From Panulirus ornatus (taxonomy: Eukaryota > Arthropoda > Malacostraca > Decapoda > Palinuridae): DNA of 64,000 nt. Location of the stretch: assembly GCF_036320965.1 (NCBI RefSeq), contig NC_092235.1, positions 5,757,161 to 5,821,160 on the forward strand. The letters are read 5' to 3'. Of this stretch, positions 20,946 through 33,354 are shown in pieces (positions within the stretch are counted from its first letter, which is position 1; every line of letters begins with the position of its first letter). A program made the position numbers and the translations under genes. The notes under the pieces were generated by a model. The model was not told where the DNA came from. It ran no database searches and saw nothing but the letters and a program-made list of their open reading frames with translations.

Positions 20946-22187
20946 CTGAGCCATAGATTTTACCTTCGATGGACATATATTTCTTACGGCCCACCATTTC
21001 ATTTAAGTATGAAGATCTCACGGCAGAGAGGAAACATGAGATATTCAAAATCAAAAGCCGCAGTTGCCCTCATGGTAATGGTCGACATGTTTGCAGCAGA
21101 TGACACAGACATGTGAGAAGTTAGACAAATATGGACGTTCCTGGTTGCTGTATAGCCTAGGTTTATTATCACTTGTTATGAAGGAGAAATGTTGCACATT
21201 ATTCCACACCTTTTTATTTAGGCTAGGTTAGGCTAGGATGACTAGGGTCCATAACGTAACAGAGCTAGGAAATGCATATATCGGATCTGTATTTCTGCAA
21301 AATGGCGCAAGTTTGTGGAAGTGATTTACGCAATGCCGGAGAGAATCCACCTCCACCAGAAATAATGTCTCAGACCTTACAATATCTGCTTTTGGACGAC
21401 CAGGGGACATTAGACCAATATATTCCTGTAGTTTACTGCTCTTCCCAAACACGCAGCAAGACATTCGTAAAAGCGTTAAACTGAACTTTTCCATCGGTTT
21501 TCATATCTTTAATTACTTAAACCAGTTCCAACAGATGGAAAAAATCATTTGAAAAATCAGAAATTATTTGCCTATAAAAAGCATTTTGATCGATCGTACC
21601 AAATATTCAATTATTTCTGTACCCGACAAAATATTCAGTCACTCCTATATCCGACATTTTTCCTGCTGGCTGGTGCCGTTAAAGTCATATGGTAATTTAC
21701 CGCAATTAGATTATAGATATATTCATCTATATGGAATGGCTCAGCGTGAAGAAACATATATATTTTCACTAAATTCTCCTCTTCACTACACTCCCATCTT
21801 CACTACATAGTTCTAACACAACATCTTGACTACACCATTGCATGACCACATTATCATATCATTGTGTTCTTATCTTCACCACAGCCTCGGCAAAATTGAT
21901 GTTTTCTTTACACATCAGGGTAGATGGCCATCTTTATGATGACAGAGAACACACATAACATATTAAACCACTTATCTTTAGTAACTTTAATCTAATTTCT
22001 GCTGATAAAAACGAATTATAATGACAATCCTTGTGTTCTGTGACGGGACATTGTACGGGTGAAGGAACTGTTGTGAGGCACATGTATTAAACTATTGAGA
22101 AATAAACTTAACTGTATTAAAGTACTGACTTCACTATATTAGACTTCTCTATATTAAGCTATGCTAGGATATGATCAGTTCCCAGGT
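20946..22187. other. No gene recognised
   Basis: The DNA is AT-rich. Short ORFs at 21272-21484 (plus) and 21228-21494 (minus) overlap each other and show no domain. Nothing else is supported. Confidence 0.5.
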
Positions 22188-22220
22188 TATATAAGGCGGG
22201 AGCCGGGACCGAGAGCATCA
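22188..22220 (+). promoter_or_regulatory. TATA box with initiator
   Basis: TATATAA at 22188-22194 lies about 32 bases before the A of a TCA initiator at 22218-22220, the canonical arthropod spacing. A GC-rich stretch fills the gap. The first ATG downstream is at 22306 and opens the acidic-repeat ORF. Confidence 0.65.
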
Positions 22221-22305
22221 TTTGAGCTGTGACCTCTGTCGAGTGAACATCTCTGCTCCGCCTTGCAAGCTCCCTCAACCTTTCCTCGAACACTTCAATA
22301 TAATA

Positions 22306-22611
22306 ATGTTCACCAAGGAAGTAGGACGATCCTCCTTTGTCCAGGAGATGGAATTTGAATATGTCCATGTATTTGACATGGGCTATGGCTGTGTGGACAT
22401 GGAAGTGGAATACCCAGACGTGGAAGTGATGGATGGAGTGGAATTTGGCTGTGTGGATATGGAGGTGGAATACCCAGACGTTGAAGAGATGGATGGAGTG
22501 GAATTGGTGGAATACCCGGACGTGGAAGTCATGGATGGAGTGGAATTTGGCTGTATGGATATGGAGGTGGAATACCCAGAAGTGGAATTGGAGGAAATGG
22601 AATATGGGTGA
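22306..22611 (+). CDS. Acidic repeat protein, unknown
   Basis: This 101-codon ORF is the first ATG after a TATA/Inr promoter. The protein is strongly acidic and contains three related units of the type VEYPDVEVMDGVEFGCVDME (residues about 34-88), the middle-to-third junction being shortened. It starts MFTKEVGRSSFVQEMEFEYV and ends EVELEEMEYG. No signal peptide, membrane span or known domain is visible; one Cys recurs per full unit. The ending GGGTGA overlaps a possible splice donor (GTGAAG at 22608), which would join in frame to 22676 through an AG at 22674-22675, but the pyrimidine tract is poor. Regulation is likely from the promoter at 22188. Confidence 0.55.
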   Translation: MFTKEVGRSSFVQEMEFEYVHVFDMGYGCVDMEVEYPDVEVMDGVEFGCVDMEVEYPDVEEMDGVELVEYPDVEVMDGVEFGCMDMEVEYPEVELEEMEYG

Positions 22612-22691
22612 AGCTGGTATGAACGCCATATGGATTTGGTGAAGGTTGACCTCGTAATGTGTTGACGTAAAATAGGTCAACCACTGTGACC

Positions 22692-23225
22692 ATGTGGCGG
22701 GGAGGGCCACATCCACCAACCACGAAGCGAGCCCCACCACGGAGAAGTATCCTGGCTGCATCCACGTACGAGAACCACCGCGGGATTGCCGTCATCCAGT
22801 AACCCTGCTATGCCTCCTACAAGAAGGCACTTCTTGCCGACGTGACACCACTTTCCGTCAACGGTCGCTATGCAAAAGTGAAACCTCACCGTCCCACTGA
22901 TGCTGGCCAAGTGACCTCGCCCACTCAAGTGGCACTGCAGCCCACACGCCCTACCAGACCCACCATCCATGAGGAAATGCAGCCCACCCCACTTGTCAGG
23001 CCCACCTTCAGGGAGACATGGCAGGTCTCAAGACCTGTCAGGCCCACTATTCAAGACCGACTTGGTCCCCCAACACATGTCAGGCCCAGCGTTCTAGACC
23101 GACTGGGACCAATAACACATGACATGTCCTACGTTACACACCGACTGCACTCCGCACCACGTACGGGCGTTAAAAGGCGTGTCGAGATGACACACGCTCC
23201 CCGTGCCAAAAGATTCAGTTTGTGA
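22692..23225 (+). CDS. Basic protein with four 14-residue repeats, one in-frame TAA
   Basis: The frame from ATG 22692 reads MWRGGPHPPTTKRAPPRRSI up to TAA at 22800-22802, then continues open to 23225. From ATG 22842 it gives 127 residues. Residues 39-94 of that ORF are four exact-length tandem 14-mers, including RPTIHEEMQPTPLV, RPTIQDRLGPPTHV and RPSVLDRLGPITHD. The tail is basic, ending APRAKRFSL. The repeats differ in DNA but keep length and pattern, which favours coding. The TAA lies in a possible GTAACC splice donor, or is a nonsense mutation. The function is unknown. It may be an exon of the gene beginning at 22220 or a second gene. Confidence 0.45.
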
Positions 23226-23610
23226 GGAACCGGAGTTCTTTCTTCCTGCTGGTGCTGCAGGAGAACACGGCCCTAGAGTGGACACTGTAGGTGTGTTTGT
23301 GTTTGTGTTTGGGTTATCACTGAGGAACCAACACCAAGACAACTTTAGTTTCGCCCCGCCAAGGATTACGTTAATCTAGCGGAAGTCTGGCTTTCTCACA
23401 GTAGTGGATAGCACATAATATCTACAGAGGGGCGTTGAAAAACAAAGAAAGAAAAAAAATGGGAACATTATTCCGCCAAAAAAAAAAATACATAGATTTA
23501 CGGGGATAATTTCCTTCGTCTTCAAAGAAAAAATGAAACTCTTCCGACGCTACCGTGCCTTCCATAAAGCAACCCTCAAAGAAATCACTTTCTACACAAT
23601 GCGCAAGGAT
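23226..23610. other. No gene recognised
   Basis: It contains short GTGTTTGTGTTTG-type repeats and A-runs only. Confidence 0.5.
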
Positions 23611-24200
23611 TCGGTTAGCCAGTCTTCATATGGCTGGGGCTGTTGTTCCCTCTGATTGATTCATTTTTCAAGATTAAGGAAAGTCATAATAAAAATATTG
23701 TATTGAGTTTCTCCGTTGGCGTCAGGGTAAACACCCATCCCCCCCGAAGCTTGGTTACCTTTCCGTGGTGGGGGGGACTTCATGGATTGAGCAGTAGCAA
23801 CCATCGTTGGTTGCTTCTGTTCAATCCATGAACGAAAAACCAAGCATCTTGAACGTAATTGTCGTATAAATTCACTTGGTGTCAAAACTGACGCGAAAGC
23901 GGTTGTCTCAATTTTGTCAGAAATATTTGTACGTCTCTGCCTGATGGCGGGAGTCGGTTTGGCGCTGTGGTCATGAGGGAATACGAGGAAGATTGGCAAC
24001 CGTCCCAGAAGTAGCTACAGTGAGGCCCAGCAGCTGTCCCTAATACTGTGGAAGGCACTCATGTAAGGTGTGCAGTGAGGCGCACCAGTAACAAGGGAAA
24101 CGGACAACCAAAACAGCAACCTTGATCATCAGGAGGCTATGCAATGCTCAGAGTAGATAAGGACGATTATTGTATGGCTTCGCTCAGAGGATGAAAATCT
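23611..24200 (-). mobile_element. Segment X, inverted free-standing copy
   Basis: This is the reverse complement of 16596-17178, from GGTTAGCCAGTCTTC at its left end to GAAAATCTTAG at its right. It carries the same hairpin and the same double-strand ORF. It is not accompanied by the winged-helix gene, which shows that segment X moves or duplicates separately. Confidence 0.85.
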
Positions 24201-26789
24201 TAGTATACAAGCTAGGCTTTTAAAGTGTTTCAAATCTATGGAGAATAAACAAAAATCTATGAAATTATTTCTTATAATATAGTAACCTGTAATGAGGTTA
24301 GTGATTTTGTATATTTTATGCAACCTACGTTAACAAAGTTGATCAGGGAATTGGCCAGATATATATATATATCATCTTGGTGTATGGGAAGGCCATATGG
24401 GAGACGGAGAGAGAGGCAGGAGCAGGAGAGAAATGATCAAACCTTCCCGCTTGTTCATAGTTGCTGCCTGAAATTTGTCTTCTGATAGTTCTACAGTTTT
24501 TGTTTGTGTTTGTTATACTAATTATTAACATAAGAAAATTGTAATATGATGATTAAAGAAAATTATAGTAATTATAATTTAGAATTGTTATAGGTCAAGA
24601 TTTGTACGTGAAGCGGAAGACCAAAATATGGTACGGGTCAGCCAGTCGTGAGTGTAAGCGACAGCTATTGATAGTTACTGGCTTTAATTTATGATCATTT
24701 ATGATATCTATTTTTTACTTTTGTGTTAGCTGTTTTAAGTATTTGTTTTGTTTGCAGACTAAAACTTCTCTTATATGTTATTGTTTCTTGGCAAATTCTA
24801 GTTAATCGAGACGTTCATAAAGAATTATTTTTGGTCAGTTTGTTTTGTTTGAACAGACATGCATGGTGGTAAGGGACAGAATAAAAGTTACGGTTTGTTT
24901 ATATTTGTTATTATTGATTAGTACTTTTCTTTTCATTTCTAACATTAGCTGTTTAAAGTGTTTGTGTTGTATTTAGACAAAGTTCATTTTCAAATCTTAT
25001 TGATTACCACATGAAAGCTAGGCTCTATAAGTGTCAAGTAAACAATATGTGATATTTTGAGTTAAGTCGAGGTGCTATTTACCACTGGCGTTTAGATATT
25101 TGGGACCCTTGGGGATAGATTTGCCAAGATTATCACGGCCAAATTGACTGGATGGCAACCTAGGAGCTAGGCAGAATTGGATATCATAAAAACCCTAAAC
25201 AGTCGGTGGTTCCTGGGGCCTACCCTCCATCCTCTTGTAACTACGCTGCTGATTACCATTTTGTTCTTTATATTTTTCAGATGAACAAGACACTTCTGCA
25301 TCTCTGTAAAGTTAAGGACTCATTGAAATTAATTCATCAGATATTATCTGCAGTAAAAGGTAAAGCTGACAAGTTACTTTGCTCTTCTTCATAATGGGTC
25401 TCCCCTGATGTTTTCAATTAATGTTTAGCCTACCTAAATTTTCCATTCGCACTAATATATTTGGATGGTGTACGCAGACTGTAATTTGAAAGGAATGACC
25501 TTATATATTTGTGCGTTGTTTCCAAACTGTAATTTGAAAGGAATGGCCTCGCTGAGCCCCAAGATGACCCTGTTTAAGAGAATACTCTTATTGTGAAGTA
25601 ACATTGTCGTACAAGATGTAAAACAATTCCAAAGCTTTTTTCTTTTCCTCATGTTGCCACGTTGTTTACAGTATTTAGTTGAGCTATTTTGTTTTTCATT
25701 GACTGCATGAAATATTTATTTGTGTGGAACTATGATTATTCCAATGATAATTTCATTTTATGGATTTCCCATGTTTTATGCTGATATCTATCTTCTTGTG
25801 TTTAATTACTTCATTCTGGTACCAGTTTTCACAACGCATTTTGTACTTTTGATTCTTATATTTAGATACCAGTTTATTCTTGCATTATGGCTTCACCAGT
25901 CTAGCGACAACAAAATTGGCTGTAATATTACTAATCCATGTAAACTGTTTCATTGTTTATCTTTGCTATGTACTGTACACCTCCAGTTGCCTTTTTTTTG
26001 TACCTTGCATCAAACCAATAATTTTCATATGTATTCCTCTCAGTGTTATTGTTTACCAGTAAATTAGTTTATGTACATGTTTGCAGTCAGTTTTGTGTTT
26101 GAGGTTATTATATTTCTAGTCCTGGACATTTTAGTGTTGTGTTTTCCATATGTTATCTTCAGCTTCTATATTAGAGGCTATTTTTGTTTCTTATTTGATA
26201 TATTATATATGGAGAGTCTTCCTACGATCATAATATTGTGTTTGTATTAAACCATGTTCACAGCTGACTGCCACTGTGGTGTTGTATGTTTTAGTTATCA
26301 GTTTTGTTTCTTGAATTAGACCATGGTTGGGATATTGATTTAATGCCATATTTCTACTCCTTGTATATTTCGACATGAAGGATATTATATGGGAAATCTA
26401 TACTGCCATAACCTTAACAACAATATTGTTTTCCTTTAGTAAGCTTAACAATATTATTTTTCCTTTAATGAGCTTAGCAATATCTTTTTCCCATTGGTGT
26501 GATTGACAATATTTTTTTCCCTTTACCATTGCTCTTACTACGTCTCTTCAGAAAACTAGTATAAAAATGGTATTTTCACTTTCAAAGTAATGTAATGACA
26601 TAACGACTAAAAGATCTGATAACATACCAACCTCTTTAGAGCTAACAGGTGATCAATTTGAGACCTGTCATTCACTGGTGTAAAGTTAATTTTTGTGCAG
26701 TGTGTTGTTTAAGGTTATACTCAGGCATCTGAAGAATTCACACATATGTTAACTATAGGGAGGTAATGGCCAGGTCATCAACCACTAAT
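24201..26789. other. AT-rich DNA, no gene recognised
   Basis: The region contains a short TA run at 24360, a direct repeat of CTGTAATTTGAAAGGAATG near 25480 and 25530, and a degenerate ~40-bp tandem (CTTAACAATATT type) at 26400-26525. ORFs such as 25720-26067 are AT-driven hydrophobic text without a start context or domain. Confidence 0.5.
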
Positions 26790-28430
26790 TTCAGCTTATG
26801 ACATGTGTTCATAGTGCAAATTATATCAAAAAGCACAACTACAATTTATGCTTTAACTGCAGTCATTGGTATCACCTCCACTGTACATCACTGTCATCCA
26901 CTAGAGACTACTCAGAACACTGGACGTACAGCAACCATTCAGAAAATAACTTACAAAACTCCGTCACAAACACCTTCTCCTCGAGCACAAATTTCCAATA
27001 AACAGCATTACAGAATGTGCATTTTCAGTCTTCACAAATAGATCATTCTACGCCACAGAACTGCAATGACAAACTGAAGATTTTGCAATTCGGTGCTAGT
27101 AATGATAAGAACAAATACACAGAAATTCTCAGCTAATTAAGAGAATGCAGTATCCTTGTAGCACTCATCTAAGAAGCTAGTCTCACATCCAGATCTCACA
27201 GCTGTAAGAAATAACAGACAAGGAGTAGGTACTCATAACACTTAACCACCAAACCATAATTTTCTCCACAATTGACACCATACAACAGCTCACAGACAAC
27301 AACAATATCCTATAAACACAGTACTAGGTGCAAGATAATCAACATGTGCATACCTCCTTACTCTACATACCCCATAAGATACACTACCCAACAGCAGAAC
27401 CTCGGTAAGATGCTCCCATTATTAAAAATTTGAATGTCCACTTTGTTCAGCATTCACACTTATGATCTCTGAGGTGAATCTCTTCAACTGTAACTTCTCA
27501 GTATACTTAACCTATGCAACCAACCAACCAACCAGACTCCCAGTCCACCACCTCCTGCAGCTAACTTTGTGAAACAAGATTCTGCTCACACCAGCATTAC
27601 ATGGAAGGATGCTACGGCAACCATCCTCTGACCACTTACCCATCCTGAGCACACTCCATCCAGCTCACCCAGTCAACACAAAAGACAGCTACCTGGGTCA
27701 GAGGAGTGCAACGTGACGACCACCTGAGTGCTGGATCACTAAACAGACGTCACTAACCCTCCAGATACCCAGGCGGTTAGTACTGGTAATATACCTCCCT
27801 GGTTGTTAGCTTCCTACAAACTACTACCTACTTCCGTAAATTACACACATCGTAAAGTAAAGAAACACCTTACACATAACCACTCACCATTGATAGAAAT
27901 CAGAGATCAAATCAATATTCTTAGATAAAACTATCATTAACCTAATCATATAGAGGCAAACAGATAACTGGCACTCTTTCATCAACACAGTGAACCGAAA
28001 GACCCACATCACCACTCGTCTCACCAGTCCTCACTCATGAAGCACACCTGACTCATCACAGTAAAATCCATTGTCCCAAAGAACTTACAAACATACTCAT
28101 GAGATACTTCTCAAAAATTACCCACAAACCAATCTCGCTTTTAAAAAGGAAAGTTGTGAAAAATCTACCCAAAATCCATTCAGAGACAATCGCCCACGTA
28201 CCCTTCACTCCCACTAATACAAACAGTGCCTTTAAAATATTAGGGAACTTTCCTCCTTCAGACCTTAATAATGTAACAGACTTTCACATGAAACACTGTG
28301 GTCCATTTGCTAATGGGTTTGGAAGCCTCTCACCAACATGCTCTTGAACTGGCCCAAATGCAGCAGTCACAAAACCAGTCTTCCACCACCTAAAACAGTG
28401 TTCCTGGACAGAAGTCCCACAGACTTTACA
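26790..28430 (+). mobile_element. Jockey-like LINE relic
   Basis: Plus-strand frames hold CFNCSHWYHLHCTSL, a PHD-like finger common in ORF1/ORF2 junction regions. They then hold KLKILQFGASNDKNKYTEIL and ECSILVALI, which resemble the start of the apurinic endonuclease. Further on are a SSDHLPIL-like text split by stops and FHMKHCGPFANGFGSLSPTC near the RT start. Stops and shifts are dense. The RT catalytic part is absent, so the copy is old and 3'-truncated. Confidence 0.6.
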
Positions 28431-30037
28431 TATGTAATGAAAATAGATAATTAAGGTTTTTCATAGTCATTGATTATGTTAAAATCTTAAATTTTCTGAG
28501 TCTATTTACCCTAAATTTTGTGAGTCTGTTTAGCGTATGTGAGCTCATTAAAAAAAATGGGTAGTAAGGATAACAATCTGACCTCAACAGGAAATGTGTA
28601 AACATTGTGTTAGGGATGAATGTTTCACAATCAAAGGTTCAGCTAAGGATTTAAAAACTTCCATTAGTTTCTTATATATTAGATGTCCTCGCTGCTCTGA
28701 TATCTAGAAACTGTACCTTTCAGTTCTATGTAGCCCTTAAACTTACACCTATAAAATTCATTTTTGTTGCTTAATATTCTGTTTGGTGACTTTCTAAGGC
28801 ATATTTGAAGGCAAGTCTGCCTCCACATTGATGGATCTATTAGGTCTTGCAGAACAACAGATGCTGCTGTCCTCAAGGCAAATGACCTGTATGTAGAGAA
28901 GGTCAAGAATCATTGTTTAAGCTTGTATTTAAGAGAATTGATATGATATACAGTTTGTTGTGCAACTATGTAGCTATTTTCCTGACAGTGGAAAGTATAA
29001 TCGGTTTATTTTTCAGAAATCAGTTTGATGAATCCTGCCCTGAGCCCTTGCTTGCTTAATTCAAAATGAAGCTCATTGAGATGTTGCAGCAAATAATGGA
29101 GAAGGCTTACACGCACTTAAGCATACAGATTGCTTGACTAGGAAGCATCATAATTTCTAGAAACTGCCAGTCCCTCCTCAGAAAAGTCAGCAGACCCTGC
29201 AGTCTCAGCCATCTTGTTCAGACCAACAACCCAACTATTCCAAGGTCAGACATAAATGAAACTTTTCTCTGTAATGTGAAAATTCCTGCAGCAATGTAGA
29301 ACTTTCAGAGCTATGTTGTATATGTTCGTGGTAAGGTTACTTTAAAATGTCATACATGTTGTAGGGGTTTCATATGATGAATCTTTTTTCATTTTCAAAG
29401 GAGTAAGTGGTTCTTAAAGTAGTGAAGGAGCCCTTTTTTTTCGGTTTCTTTGAGAAAAAAGACTTGTCTGCTACTGCTGGCATCATGCCACGCCTGTTTT
29501 ATGCTGAACTATCATAACATTGTCATACTGAGAGAGCAATATGGAGGCTTTAAATACTATGATTTACTTGCACACATACGGGAATCACTAGCAGGGCGCA
29601 GCTGGCTATCTAGTGGTGTGCTCACCACCCAACAGTACCAAATAATTTCCTGTCAAGTGGAAAAATGAAACTCTGATCTAACATTTCTCACAGAAACTGA
29701 AAACAAGGTGTAGGGAAATGGAATGACAGTGGTCAAAGATAAGAGAAAATGAATTATACTGTAGCATGACAGGCATGAAAGAGCTGGTCTTCAGAAGAGT
29801 TAAGACAGAGATTTTATCACGAATACAATATAAATCTTAAAGTAGAGCTTACAAAAATCCTATAAAGCAACTTGCAATAAGTGTGATCTTAGAGCACATA
29901 ATAATCACAATCCAACCAGGTGTAGCTCTCAAAAACCAATGAGGTAGCAAAGTTGAATAACAATACAAAGGCTAACTGAACAATGTGCAAAGGTGAATGA
30001 AAATAATATTCATGTATAGGATTTTTGTAAGCTCTAC
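28431..30037. other. No gene recognised
   Basis: This AT-rich stretch has only short ORFs. A 24-bp phrase starting AGAGCTTACAAAAATCC at about 29846 recurs inverted at about 30013-30037, next to the truncation point of the Penelope element. Confidence 0.5.
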
Positions 30038-31690
30038 AGTAAATTTGATGGAAGGTACTAAATTGTTAAGTAAGGGGAGAAATATTTGTAAATTTTCATT
30101 TGTTCGTCAAACACAAAGAACATCATCTACATACCTAAACCAAATTGCATTAGAAGGTAAGATATCCTTTAGTAATTTTGTTTCAGAAAATTCCATATAA
30201 AGATTACTTAGTACAGGTCAAAGAGGGTTACCCATTGCCATACCAAATTTTTGAGCATAATAATCTCCATTGAATTGAAATACACAGTCTTTTATACACA
30301 ATTTTATCAGTTCAATGAAATTTGACCTTGAAGCAGGTAAATGAATATCATCCAAGACATCAAATAGATATTCTAAAAGGTCATCAACTGGAACTTTAGT
30401 GGAAAGTGAGGAAACATCAAAGCTAACTAGTTTAAAATCAAAATTAACATTGATATTGTTTAGATTGTTGACTAAATCTACATTGTTCATGATATTAGAA
30501 TTTGATACCTTACCCACTAAAGGGCTTAATAAAGAAACTAACTATTTTGACAATTCATATGTGATGGAGCCTACTGAACTCACTATAGGTCTTGCTGGAA
30601 AATTCTGTTTATGTGTTTTGATAAGTCCATACATATATGGCAATGAATAGGACAAAGATGACAAACTTTTGATAAGAGAGATGTTACCTTTCAACAACAA
30701 CTTCATTTCTTTATTGAAATGAGAATTAACTGCTTCTAAGGGAGCTTTACTAAGTTTAGAATATGTTGTGTCATCATTTAAAAGATCATTCATTTTAGAT
30801 AAATAGTTACTTTTGTCTAAAATCACAACAGAGTTAGACTTATCTGCTTTAGTAATATGTATATCCTTGTTTTTCTTTAAGGTGTTAATACCTCTTATGA
30901 ATCTTTTAGGGCAATTAGCTTCCACTGGTTTTGACAAACTGGCATACACTAAACCCTTACAGATATTAATTTCATCATTACTTAAATTACTGTATTTTTC
31001 TAAATTACAAAAAGACTTTGTGACATCAACACAGCTGGCTTCCCTGTCAGCGCACACAAAACAAACCATAGCCTAATGCACACAAGGAATCTTTATCTAG
31101 TTTATTAGACAGGTTTACCACAAAAGATGGGTTTGTGTTTTTGGTCCAGTCGCTGTTTTCAATAAGATGGTCCAACTTACAATTTAGTGACACTTGTAGC
31201 CTATTGCATTCTTTCCTTAATTTATCATAGCAATAGTCCAACATTCGGTTCTTCCAGTGTGTCGGTATTGCCATTTGAAAGGCACGTTTCTTCTCTCTTG
31301 AAATGCGAAAAGCCTCCTCCATTCCAAGTTTCTTTAATTCAATGTTTTTCTTTAAAATAATATTTTGGAATTGGTCAAATCGTTGACCAGACAGCTGAAA
31401 CAAACGTTGAGGTAGGACAGATCTTGACATCATTTGTTCATCAGGGCATTTCCTAAGGAATCCAAATCGTAACTTCAGTTGGTAAGCCTTGATTAGCGAT
31501 TTGGAGAAAGCAGTAACGAAAGGAAAAAGTTCAGGACAGCTTGTGGAGAAAAAATAGAAGAGCCGTGTGGAATCCATGTTGGAAAGGATCACAGTTTTGC
31601 GCGTCATCAAGATATTCCTTTGAGTCCACGGGGAAAATGAAACACGATAAGTTTCCAAGTGCACTTTCGTGTATTAATCACATCATCAGG
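30038..31690 (-). mobile_element. Penelope-like element, minus copy
   Basis: The minus strand starts at the terminal repeat (CACTTGGAAACTTATCGTG) and an ORF beginning MHLETYRVSFSPWT. An N-terminal region (31664-31047) includes LKLRFGFLRKCPDEQ. RT follows: ADKSNSVVILDKSNYLSKMN, YMYGLIKTHKQNFPARPIVS, LVSFDVSSLSTKVPVDDLLE, GMAMGNPL and WFRYVDDVLCV, with the YVDD site intact. Stops near 31046, 30541 and 30218 split it. It is truncated at 30038 before the GIY-YIG endonuclease. The LIKTHK and VSFDVSSL motifs are diagnostic of Penelope-like RT. Confidence 0.88.
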
Positions 31691-32010
31691 GGAGACACAA
31701 GAGAGAAATATGTCAGTTGATATACATCGAAGAGACGAAGCTAAGAGCCATTTGGTAAACATGTGATTGTCCAAAACATACAACGAGCGTTCATAAACGT
31801 ATCATTTTACAAATTTTATCAACAATAAAGTTATCTAATTTGTATGGACCATCACTAATATTAAGATTACAATTCTTTGTGTACTTAATAATAGAAGATT
31901 CAATGATATTCCTCTTGGTAATAGAGTTAGAGTTAATAACTGAGATAGCGTTACTCCATTTAATACAATGGTCATAGTTTTTAACGTGATTAAACAAGGC
32001 AGATAAGTCT
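31691..32010 (-). mobile_element. Penelope GIY-YIG C-terminal fragment and terminal repeat
   Basis: The minus strand encodes SALFNHVKNYDHCIKWSNAI and NIIESSIIKY, then LNISDGPYKLDNFIVDKI, matching the region after the GIY-YIG nuclease in Penelope elements. The terminal repeat follows and leads directly into the minus copy at 31690. This tail-then-head tandem order is typical of Penelope insertions. At about 32000-32015 it meets the inverted plus copy through a short shared GCAGATAAGTCT. Confidence 0.75.
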
Positions 32011-33240
32011 AACTCTGTTGTGATTTTAGACAAAAGTAATTATTTGTCTAAAATGAATGATCTTTTAAATGATGACACAACATATTCTAAACTTAGTAAA
32101 AATCCCTTAAAAGCAGTTAATTCTCATTTCAATAAAAAAATGAAGCTGTTGTTGAAAGGTAACATTTCTCTCATCAAAAGTTTGTCATCTTTGTCCTATT
32201 CATTGCCATATATGTATGGACTTATCAAAACAAATAAACAGAATTTTCCAGCAAGACCTATAGTGAGTTCAGTAGGCTCCATCACATATGAATTGTCAAA
32301 ATGGTTAGTTTCTTTATTAAGCCCTTTATTGGGTAAGGTATCAAATTCTAATATCATGAACAATGTAGATTTAGTCAACAAGCTAAACAATATCAATGTT
32401 AATTTTGATTTTAAACTAGTTAGCTTTGATGTTTCCTCACTTTTCACTAAAGTTCCAGTTGATGACCTTTTAGAATATTTATTTGATGTCTTGGATGATA
32501 TTCATTTACCTGCTTCAAAGTCTAATTTCATTAAACTGATAAAATTGTGTATAAAAGACTGTGTATTTCAATTCAATGGAGATTATTATGCTCAGTAATT
32601 TGGTATGGCAATGGGTAACCCTCTTTCACCTGTACTAAGTAATCTTTACATGGAATGTTTTGAAACAAAATTACTAAAGGATATCTTACCTTCTAATGCA
32701 ATTTGGTTTAGGTATGTAGGTGATGTTTTTTGTGTTTGACGAACAAATGAAAATTTACAAATATTTCTCCCCTTACTTAACAATTTAGTACCTTCCATCA
32801 AATTTACCGTAGAAAAATGAAAATAATGTTATGTTACCATTTTTAGATTACATGATCCATAGACAAGGAAACAAGTTTAAGTTTAGCATATACAGGAAAC
32901 CCACCAATGTATGCTCATATATCCATTATTACTCATCTCAACATGATCAGTACACCTGCACCCTGAGCCACCGACTCTCGCTCCACTTACAAGAAGGTGG
33001 AATCAAACATCATCATGAACAAAAGCATGGAACGAGACTAACGAGGGAGATTATAATGAATAACATCAAAATCATTACTAGTTGTAGTGATCGCAGGAGA
33101 CTACAGAGATTAGAAGCCATTCACATAAGAGAGGAAGCCCCTGTCATCAACATCCAGACAAACATGACCACAGCCTTATAGCTCTTTGATGGCCCGCCAA
33201 TAGGACGTAGAGCTGATAATGCCTTGTCAAATTCCCGATT
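32000..33240 (+). mobile_element. Penelope-like element, plus copy with GIY-YIG end
   Basis: RT text begins mid-domain at ILDKSNYLSKMNDLLNDDT and matches the minus copy through LVSFDVSSLFTKVPVDDLLE. A TAA follows DYYAQ at about 32596, and the catalytic motif is altered to YVGD near 32718, followed by a TGA. The 3' part (32831-33181) encodes YSSQHDQYTCTLSHRLSLHL, KHGTRLTREIIMNN and LQRLEAIHIREEAPVIN, typical of the nuclease end of Penelope elements. It is inactive. It forms an ~800-bp inverted repeat with 30038-30840. Confidence 0.87.
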
Positions 33241-33354
33241 GCTCAGATGTGATTAATTACTGTGTTGTTACAAACATTCCATTATACAAAGGAATGTAAA
33301 GGTATCCATACAGCAGTGGACCACTGGGTCACTTCAAGGCTGATGGTGATAGTG

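Noticed and set aside
22159..22761. 200-codon His/Phe-rich minus ORF
   Set aside because: It is the antisense of the acidic-repeat ORF; its His-rich repeats are complements of those codons, and the TATA/Inr signal points to the plus strand.
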